A DNA stretch of 64,000 nt from Methyloligella halotolerans (GTDB taxonomy: Bacteria > Pseudomonadota > Alphaproteobacteria > Rhizobiales > Methyloligellaceae). Where the stretch lies: assembly GCF_001708935.1 (NCBI RefSeq), contig NZ_MASI01000002.1:248001-312000 (forward strand), given 5' to 3'. Every line of letters starts with the position of its first letter. Positions within the stretch are counted from its first letter, which is position 1. Position numbers and translations under genes: made by a program. Positions 58,444 through 64,000 of the stretch are shown here, piece by piece. The notes below the pieces were generated by a model that saw only the letters and a program-made list of their open reading frames with translations, made no database searches and was not told the DNA's origin.

Positions 58444-58947
58444 TCAGTTCTTGGGGCCGGAGCCCGCTTCCTTCTGGGCGTTCTCGAGATTCCGGCGGTA
58501 GAGGGTGCGGAAATCGATCGGATCGAGCAGCAGGGGCGGGAAGCCGCCATCGCGGCTGACATCGGCCATGACACGCCTGGCGAATGGAAACAGGAGCGCG
58601 GGGCAGTCGATGAACAGGATCGGCTGCAGCATTTCCTGGCTCGCGCCTTTGACGCGGAACATGCCGCCATAGAGCAGCTCGATATTGTAGACGACGTCGT
58701 CGTCGGTCTTGGCGTGGGCCTCGAGGCTCAGCACCACCTCGTAGAGATCCTCGCCGACGCCTGAGGCCTGCACGTTGACGGAAACTTCGAGCCGGGGCTG
58801 GGTCTTGCCCGGCTGCAAGGTCTTGGGCGCGTTCGGGCTCTCGAAGGACATGTCCTTGATGTATTGCGCCAGAACGTTGAGCGTGACCTGCTGGCTGCCT
58901 TGGCCTGCTTCTTTGGCGCCTTCGCCAGCTTGCGTCTCGTCTGCCAT
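58444..58947 (-). CDS. secB: Protein-export chaperone SecB
   Basis: 167-residue tetrameric chaperone that delivers precursors to SecA. Conserved features: LNVLAQYIKDMSFESPNAP, VVYNIELLYGGMFRVKG and LFIDCPALLFPFARRVMADVSRDGGFPPLLLDPIDF. ATG 58947 (MADETQAG) is chosen; the frame extends upstream with a basic, non-family sequence. A Gly/Lys/Gln-rich N-terminal tail precedes the core. Confidence 0.96.
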   Translation of the reverse strand: MADETQAGEGAKEAGQGSQQVTLNVLAQYIKDMSFESPNAPKTLQPGKTQPRLEVSVNVQASGVGEDLYEVVLSLEAHAKTDDDVVYNIELLYGGMFRVKGASQEMLQPILFIDCPALLFPFARRVMADVSRDGGFPPLLLDPIDFRTLYRRNLENAQKEAGSGPKN

Positions 58948-59294
58948 CGGTGATAGTGCCTCAAATCGCTTTCTTCGGGTCGCAGCCGAGGGTCGCATTC
59001 CCGCCCGGCGGCGCGTTGCGCTGTCGCTAGCACGGTCGCGAGACGGCCGCAAATGACATCCCGCGCAGGTCCGGAGCGGTTTGACACCGCCTCGCCACGG
59101 GTGCGACGAAGTCCCGATTGAGGTTGGCGCGCGGGAAGCGATGCCGTAAGTTGCAAAAAATGCCTGTCAGCCGGTCTTATCGATACGGAATTCTAAGGTT
59201 CCGCTGGCAAAAGCTTACGTGAGTTCCAATATCAGTTGATATGCCTCTCGCGAAGTGAGCGGGCTCCTTTCCCACAAGCGGGTAACGGCAAACG
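58948..59294. other. Divergent intergenic region between secB and the Tim44-like gene
   Basis: 347 bases, presumably containing promoters for both genes. A perfect palindrome ATATCA-GT-TGATAT lies at 59229-59242, 53 bases before the Tim44-like start. No gene is supported; fxsA, often present at this point in relatives, was not found. Confidence 0.5.
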
Positions 59295-60026
59295 ATGAGT
59301 GAAGTCTTCGACATCTATACCCTGCTCTTCCTCGTGCTGGCGGTGGTGATCTTTTGGCGCCTCCGCAGCGTTCTGGGAAGACGCACCGGGAACGAGCGCC
59401 CGCCATACGATCCCTATTCTCCGAGCGAGAATTCCGTCGGACCGCAGAAACCGGGCGATACCGTCGTGGATCTGCCGCGCAGCCGCAATCAGGCTCCTGC
59501 GCAAGAGGCCGAGTCCCAGCCCTCGGCCGCCGATATCGAGGCACGCTTGGAAGACCATGCACCGAAAGACAGCGAACTCGCCAAGGCTCTGACCGAGGTG
59601 ATGCGGGCCGACCCGACCTTCGATCCGGACCAGTTCCTGGAGGGGGCCAAAGTCGCCTATGAGATGGTGATCGGCGCCTTCGCCGAAGGGGACGAGGCCA
59701 CGCTGCAGCAGCTGGTCGACGACGAGGTGTTCGAAAGCTTCCGCCGCAGCATGTCCGAACGCCAGGAGCGCGGCGAGCGGGTCGAGACCTCGCTAATCGC
59801 TATCAACAAGGCCGATATCATCGAGGCCGAGGTGAAGCAGGGGGTCGAGCAGATCACCGTACGCTTCACCAGCGAGCTCATCACCCTGGTGCGGGATTCC
59901 GACGGCGACATCATCGAAGGCGATCCGGAGACCGTTCGCGACGTGAACGACATCTGGACCTTCGCCCGCGAGATCTCTTCGCGCGATCCGAACTGGAAGC
60001 TCGTCGCGACCCAGACCGCCAATTAA
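59295..60026 (+). CDS. Tim44/TimA family inner-membrane protein
   Basis: 243-residue protein with one N-terminal membrane anchor (DIYTLLFLVLAVVIFWRLRSVLG) followed by a polar linker. A C-terminal Tim44-like domain (about 110-240) is rich in Phe/Tyr: FLEGAKVAYEMVIGAFAEGDE, FESFRRSMSERQERGE, ITVRFTSELITLVRD, DIWTFAREISSRDPNWKL. Bacterial members (TimA) are related to mitochondrial Tim44 and may have a role in membrane-protein or envelope biogenesis. The gap to the Smr gene is 42 bases; mltA, usually between them, is absent. Confidence 0.88.
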   Translation: MSEVFDIYTLLFLVLAVVIFWRLRSVLGRRTGNERPPYDPYSPSENSVGPQKPGDTVVDLPRSRNQAPAQEAESQPSAADIEARLEDHAPKDSELAKALTEVMRADPTFDPDQFLEGAKVAYEMVIGAFAEGDEATLQQLVDDEVFESFRRSMSERQERGERVETSLIAINKADIIEAEVKQGVEQITVRFTSELITLVRDSDGDIIEGDPETVRDVNDIWTFAREISSRDPNWKLVATQTAN

Positions 60027-60068
60027 GGCCTTGCCGCCCGGAGAGTTCGATTCGCCGAGGGCAAGACC

Positions 60069-60671
60069 ATGGGCAAAAAACCAAAAGGCGGCCCGGACCT
60101 TCCCGACACCGAAGACGACGACGCTTCGCTCTGGGACAAGATCGCCGGGACCGTCGTTCCGCTGAAGAAGCGGGACGTTCGCGCAGCCCCTCTGCCGAAG
60201 CCGCCCACCAAGATCCGTGCATCCAAGACGCTCAAAGACCCGGAAGATTCGCCGGCCGCCCCGAAGCCGTCGCTCATGAAGCCTCCGGCAAAGCCCGGCC
60301 CGCCGGCACCTGCCTCGATCGCGCTGGACCGCGGCACCGCGCGCAAGTTGGAGAAGGGCAGGCTTCCCGTCGAGGCGAAGCTCGATCTTCACGGCATGCG
60401 GCAGCGCCATGCCCATTCGGCCTTGCGCCGGTTCCTGATGGAGTCCCAGGCCAAGGGGTTTCGTCATGTTCTGGTGATCACCGGCAAGGGCACGGCGAAA
60501 TCGACATCCGAGAATTTCTATATGGAAGAGCCGCGGGGCGTCTTGCGCCAGCAGGTGCCGGGCTGGTTGACCCAGCCGGATCTCGCATCCGTCGTGGTCA
60601 GCTTCTCGGAAGCGCCCCAGCGCCTGGGCGGCGCCGGCGCGCTCTATGTGCGGCTTCGGCGGGTGCGGTAA
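60069..60671 (+). CDS. Smr domain protein
   Basis: 200-residue protein with a long basic/proline-rich N-terminal region (about 1-95, KPSLMKPPAKPGPPAPA). A C-terminal Smr domain follows: LDLHGMRQRHAHSALRRFL, HVLVITGKGT and GALYVRLRR. Smr domains are nucleases related to the MutS2 C-terminus. It follows the Tim44-like gene on the same strand, in the conserved position next to hslUV. Confidence 0.92.
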   Translation: MGKKPKGGPDLPDTEDDDASLWDKIAGTVVPLKKRDVRAAPLPKPPTKIRASKTLKDPEDSPAAPKPSLMKPPAKPGPPAPASIALDRGTARKLEKGRLPVEAKLDLHGMRQRHAHSALRRFLMESQAKGFRHVLVITGKGTAKSTSENFYMEEPRGVLRQQVPGWLTQPDLASVVVSFSEAPQRLGGAGALYVRLRRVR

Positions 60672-60720
60672 GGAGACACTCGTGCCGAGTACAGGCTCCA
60701 GCTCCTTGGTGGAGTGTCAT

Positions 60721-60805
60721 GCCCGCCCTTGTGGCGGGCATCCATGCCCTCTGTGTTAGCGATCTCGACTCGGTGTTCATGGATCACCGGGACAAGCCCG
60801 GTGAT
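60721..60805. repeat. Pair of REP-like palindromes between the Smr gene and hslU
   Basis: GCCCGCC-N5-GGCGGGC (60721-60739) and ATCACCGGG-ACAAG-CCCGGTGAT (60783-60805), flanked by GTCAT and GATGACTC. Same design as the cluster at 35471-35616. They separate two convergent genes and may aid termination. Confidence 0.72.
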
Positions 60806-60834
60806 GACTCAGAGGCTGGACGAGAGCACAGACC

Positions 60835-62141
60835 CTACAAAATAAACTTCGAGAGGTCGGCGTTCTTGGCGAGATCGCCGATATGCTGCTTCACGTAAGC
60901 CGCGTCGATCACCAGGGTCTGGTTGCTCTGGTCTGAGGCCGTGAAGGAGACCTCGTCCAGGATGCGCTCCATGACCGTGGAGAGGCGGCGGGCGCCGATA
61001 TTCTCCACATTGGTGTTCACCTCCACCGCGATATCGGCGATGGCGTCGATGGCATCGTCGGTGAACTGAAGCTCCAGGCCTTCGGTCGCCATGAGCGCCA
61101 CGTACTGTTTCACCAGCGACGCTTTGGTCTCGGTGAGGATCTTACGGAAATCCTCGCGGTCGACGCCCGCAGCTCCACCCGGATGGGCAGGCGGCCTTGC
61201 AACTCGGGCAGAAGGTCCGAAGGCTTCGCGACATGGAAGGCGCCTGAAGCAATGAACAGGATATGGTCTGTCTTCACGGGCCCGTATTTCGTGCCGACGG
61301 TGGTGCCTTCGATCAGGGGTAGCAGATCGCGCTGCACGCCTTCGCGGCTGACATCGGCGCCGGCGCGCTCGGTGCGGGCGCAGATCTTGTCGATCTCGTC
61401 GAGGAAGACGATGCCGTCATTCTCCACGAGCTTGATGGCTTCCTGGAGGATCTGTTCGGTGTCGATGAGCTTGTCGGATTCCTCGCCCATGAGGAGATCG
61501 AAACTATTCTCGACCGTGACCCGGCGGGACTTGGTGCGACCGCCCATGGCCTTGCCCAGCATGTCGTTGAGATTGATCATGCCGACCTGGCTTCCGGGCA
61601 TGCCGGGGATCTCGAAGGAGGGCATGCCGGAGCTGTTGTCGGCGACCTCGATGTCGATCTCCTTCTTGTCGAGCTCGCCGGAGCGCAGCTTCTGACGGAA
61701 GGATTCCTTGGTGGATGCGCTGGCGCCATGGCCGACCAGAGCGTCGATCACCCGCTCTTCGGCATTGAGCTGGGCGCGGGCTTCGACCTCCTTGCGCTTC
61801 ACGTCCTTCACCACGGAGATGCCGGCTTCCAGCAGATCGCGGATGATCTGGTCCACGTCGCGACCGACATAGCCGACCTCGGTGAACTTGGTCGCTTCCA
61901 CCTTGATGAAGGGGGCGTTGGCGAGCTTGGCGAGGCGGCGGGAAATCTCCGTCTTGCCGACGCCGGTCGGGCCGATCATCAGGATGTTCTTGGGAAGCAC
62001 TTCCTCGCGCATCTCGCCTTCGAGCTGCTGGCGGCGCCAGCGATTGCGCAGGGCGATGGCCACGGCGCGCTTGGCGTCCTTCTGGCCGATGATGTGCCGG
62101 TCCAGCTCGGATACGATCTCGCGGGGTGAAAAGTCGCTCAT
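60835..62141 (-). pseudogene. hslU: HslU ATPase, one -1 frameshift
   Basis: AAA+ unfoldase of the HslUV (ClpYQ) protease, expected 435 residues. Frame 1 from ATG 62141 has [20 protein letters not shown], Walker [35 protein letters not shown], Walker [13 protein letters not shown] and [16 protein letters not shown]. Frame 2 continues with DFRKILTET and [17 protein letters not shown]. It ends with the conserved KFIL-type C-terminus (ADLSKFIL) that docks HslV. One base is missing at about 61164. The intact docking tail and full length on repair point to a sequencing error. Confidence 0.93.
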
Positions 62142-62203
62142 ATCGGCCTTACTCTACTGCGCCGTGCCTAGGCGGAGCCGGCATGGCGGGGTCTGAAATG
62201 TCC

Positions 62204-62770
62204 TCAGGTAACCGCGTCCAGCTGTTCGACGACAACGGAGTCGTTGGTGTAGACGCAGATGCGCGAAGCGATCTCCATGGCCTTGCGGGCAATCTCCTCG
62301 GCGCTTCGATCGGTATCGAGAAGAGCCAACGCCGCGGCATAGGCATAGTTGCCGCCGGAGCCGATACCCATGACGGCATTGTCGGGTTCGAGCACGTCGC
62401 CGGTGCCGGTCAGCACGAGGGATTCTTCCTTGTCGGCGACGATCATCATCGCCTCCAGGCGGCGCAGATAGCGGTCGGTCCGCCAATCCTTGGCGAGCTC
62501 GACGCAGGCGCGCTTCAGCTGATCCGGAAAGCGCTCCAGCTTGTTCTCGAGGCGTTCGAACAGGGTGAACGCATCCGCGGTCGCCCCGGCGAAGCCAGCG
62601 ATTACCTGGCCGTTGCCGAGGGGGCGCACCTTGCGGGCGTTCCCCTTGATCACGGTCTGCCCGAGGGAGACCTGTCCGTCGCCGGCGATCACCACCTTGC
62701 CGTCCTTCCGAACGGTGAGAATGGTGGTTCCGTGCCAGATTTGGGGGGAGGAGTCAGTGGGACTCGTCAT
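62204..62770 (-). CDS. hslV: HslV protease subunit
   Basis: 188-residue threonine protease of the HslUV complex. The mature N-terminal Thr follows the short propeptide ([20 protein letters not shown]), then [20 protein letters not shown] and [18 protein letters not shown] 62770 is used; the frame continues upstream without family similarity. The hslU start is 62 bases downstream, and a heat-shock-type promoter lies just upstream. Confidence 0.96.
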   Translation of the reverse strand: MTSPTDSSPQIWHGTTILTVRKDGKVVIAGDGQVSLGQTVIKGNARKVRPLGNGQVIAGFAGATADAFTLFERLENKLERFPDQLKRACVELAKDWRTDRYLRRLEAMMIVADKEESLVLTGTGDVLEPDNAVMGIGSGGNYAYAAALALLDTDRSAEEIARKAMEIASRICVYTNDSVVVEQLDAVT

Positions 62771-62781
62771 GATGTCTCGCG

Positions 62782-62809
62782 ATATGGGATGGCAATTTTT
62801 CGGTTCAAG
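62782..62809 (-). promoter_or_regulatory. Heat-shock sigma-32 (RpoH)-type promoter of hslVU
   Basis: On the minus strand CTTGAA (62809-62804), a 15-base spacer, then CCCATAT (62788-62782), matching the RpoH consensus CTTGAA-N(11-15)-CCCATnT. The -10 element is only 11 bases before the hslV start codon, so the leader would be very short. Confidence 0.7.
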
Positions 62810-62890
62810 GCCTAGACCATGCGGCAAAGGGGTACCAGCGAATGCGGCTGGATACCAATTTGCTAAGACGTTTGGGTTATCATTCCGACT

Positions 62891-63514
62891 ATGCAGAAAC
62901 CGGCAGACGATATTGGGGGCGATACGCCCCGCCGTGCAGAGATCGACCGCTCCACCAAGGAGACGGAGATTTCCGTGCGCGTCGATCTCGACGGCACCGG
63001 CGCCTACGATGTGGCGACCGGGGTGGGTTTCTTCGACCACATGATCGAGCAGCTCGCTCGCCATTCCCTGATCGATATCACCCTCAAGGCGAAGGGCGAC
63101 CTGCATATCGATCAGCATCACACGGTGGAAGATTCCGGTATCGCGCTGGGCCAGGCAGTGGCCAAGGCCCTGGGCGACAAGACGGGCATCACCCGCTACG
63201 GGTCCTGCTATCTGCCCATGGACGAGACGTTGACCCGTGTGGCGCTCGACGTCTCCGGGCGTCCCTATCTCATCTGGGATGTGGAGTTCACCCGCGCGAA
63301 GATCGGCGAGATGGACACGGAGCTGTTCCGGGAGTGGTTCCAGGCCTTCGCCCAGAACGCCGGGATCACGCTGCATGTGACGAATCTCTACGGCGAGAAC
63401 AACCATCACATCGCCGAGACCTGCTATAAGGCGTTGGCGCGGGCGCTTCGCGATGCCGTCTCGATCGACGAGCGGCAGGCCGGCCGCGTGCCCTCGACCA
63501 AGGGCCGGCTTTAG
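62891..63514 (+). CDS. hisB: Imidazoleglycerol-phosphate dehydratase
   Basis: 207-residue histidine-pathway enzyme. The manganese-binding histidine motifs are visible: [41 protein letters not shown]-like [12 protein letters not shown] and [23 protein letters not shown] 62891 is used ([11 protein letters not shown]). Divergent from hslV, the conserved alphaproteobacterial hslV/hisB arrangement; further his genes are expected beyond the window. Confidence 0.96.
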   Translation: MQKPADDIGGDTPRRAEIDRSTKETEISVRVDLDGTGAYDVATGVGFFDHMIEQLARHSLIDITLKAKGDLHIDQHHTVEDSGIALGQAVAKALGDKTGITRYGSCYLPMDETLTRVALDVSGRPYLIWDVEFTRAKIGEMDTELFREWFQAFAQNAGITLHVTNLYGENNHHIAETCYKALARALRDAVSIDERQAGRVPSTKGRL

Positions 63515-63547
63515 AGATTTCGCATCGACCGAAAGGGAGCCGCGCGC

Positions 63548-64000
63548 GTGGCGCTCTATTCCGTATACGAGCCCGACGAACCTGCCGCCGATCTGGTGGA
63601 GCGGGCCGACAGCCTCGTCTTCGTGAAGGACGGGTTCAGCTGGCCGGCGCTCTTCGTGGCGCCGCTCTGGCTGATCTACCATCGCATGTGGCTCGTGCTG
63701 GTGCTCTATCTAGGCGGCTTCGTTGTCCTGGATCTGTTGCTGTCCATGAGCAATGTCGGAACCGCGATCAGTGATTGGGCGGGTTTCGGCTATATGATTT
63801 TCTTCGCTTTGGAGGCGAACGGTCTGCGCCGCTATTCGTTGGAGCGGAAGGGCTATCAGCTCGTTCGCATGGTGATCGGCGGCAATCGGGAACGCGCGGA
63901 AGCGGCGTTCTTCTCGGATTGGCTACCCGATCAGCGGCGCGCGGGCGTAGTGTCGATACGGGCAAGCCAACCACGGCCGGGAAAGCTAGCGCTGCGAGAG
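63548..64000 (+). CDS. DUF2628 family membrane protein (partial, 3' end outside window)
   Basis: The first 151 codons of a protein starting at GTG 63548 (AAAGGGAG about 11 bases upstream): [20 protein letters not shown], then [31 protein letters not shown] and a second hydrophobic stretch ([15 protein letters not shown]). The motif F-x-W-x-A-x-x-x-x-x-x-W and the final GY-type region match the DUF2628 family of small membrane proteins, commonly found between hisB and hisH in alphaproteobacteria. The stop codon lies beyond the edge. The function is unknown. Confidence 0.85.
   Translation, partial: MALYSVYEPDEPAADLVERADSLVFVKDGFSWPALFVAPLWLIYHRMWLVLVLYLGGFVVLDLLLSMSNVGTAISDWAGFGYMIFFALEANGLRRYSLERKGYQLVRMVIGGNRERAEAAFFSDWLPDQRRAGVVSIRASQPRPGKLALRE

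Noticed and set aside
62771..63682. Long N-terminal extension of the hslV frame to 63682
   Set aside because: The extension is antisense to hisB and has no family similarity; the HslV N-terminus and the RpoH promoter fix the start at 62770.

Overview
This window is high-GC chromosomal DNA of an alphaproteobacterium. The class assignment rests on gene order. A replication-origin neighbourhood typical of the class is present (hemE, then a candidate oriC, then the PPSR/DUF299 gene, maf, aroE, coaE, dnaQ, secB, a Tim44-like gene, an Smr gene, hslU, hslV and hisB on one side; rho, mnmE, mnmG, rsmG, parA, parB, holA, lptE and leuS on the other). HemJ-type protoporphyrinogen oxidase and the long-form HslV and MnmE proteins fit the same picture. 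I cannot name a genus. I see no prophage, insertion sequence, CRISPR array or rRNA; there is one tRNA (Gly-GCC).

Layout. 1-6150: 3'-truncated dinB, a frameshifted DUF763 gene, and a TetR-controlled cluster (small membrane peptide plus coniferyl-aldehyde-type dehydrogenase, divergent from the TetR gene) followed by an Old Yellow Enzyme. 6250-10620: transglutaminase-like protein, a GntA-like heme enzyme paired with a DUF1989 protein, a frameshifted luciferase-like monooxygenase and a zinc-independent MDR dehydrogenase. 10650-16470: a frameshifted HARE-HTH/GIY-YIG protein of AT-richer composition, pncB, an NmrA-type reductase divergent from a LysR regulator, and a PhyH dioxygenase with an XRE-cupin regulator. 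16570-23260: tRNA-Gly, YbbN, a Lon-N domain protein, a Trm112 protein, a UbiH-type hydroxylase, TesB, then glnK-amtB with NtrC and sigma-54 signals. 23450-25990: an islet with a membrane-anchored linalool dehydratase/isomerase-like protein and a DgkA-like kinase. 26000-34750: aminotransferase, ftsK, lolA, a candidate structured RNA, xthA, a PfpI protein with a response regulator, and an L,D-transpeptidase. 34760-54320: the left arm of the origin region including parABS. 54321-54744: candidate oriC. 54745-64000: the right arm.

On both sides of the candidate origin the core genes mostly point away from it, as expected for leading-strand coding. Three parS sites lie 9 to 12 kb from the origin candidate.

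Data quality. Six otherwise normal genes (DUF763, LLM monooxygenase, lptE, parA, aroE, hslU) carry seven 1-base losses, and each can be repaired by adding one C or G beside an existing C or G. Several of these genes are normally essential or highly conserved, so these are most simply read as sequencing errors. A seventh gene (HARE-HTH/GIY-YIG) has lost one unit of a GA repeat. I annotate these as disrupted genes over their full extent.

Most interesting candidates: a chemoreceptor whose UrtA-like ligand-binding domain is C-terminal and apparently cytoplasmic; the GntA/DUF1989 pair; the membrane-anchored LinD-like protein; the structured RNA downstream of lolA; and a 14-codon coding repeat near 2.1 and 4.7 kb whose copies differ only at third codon positions.
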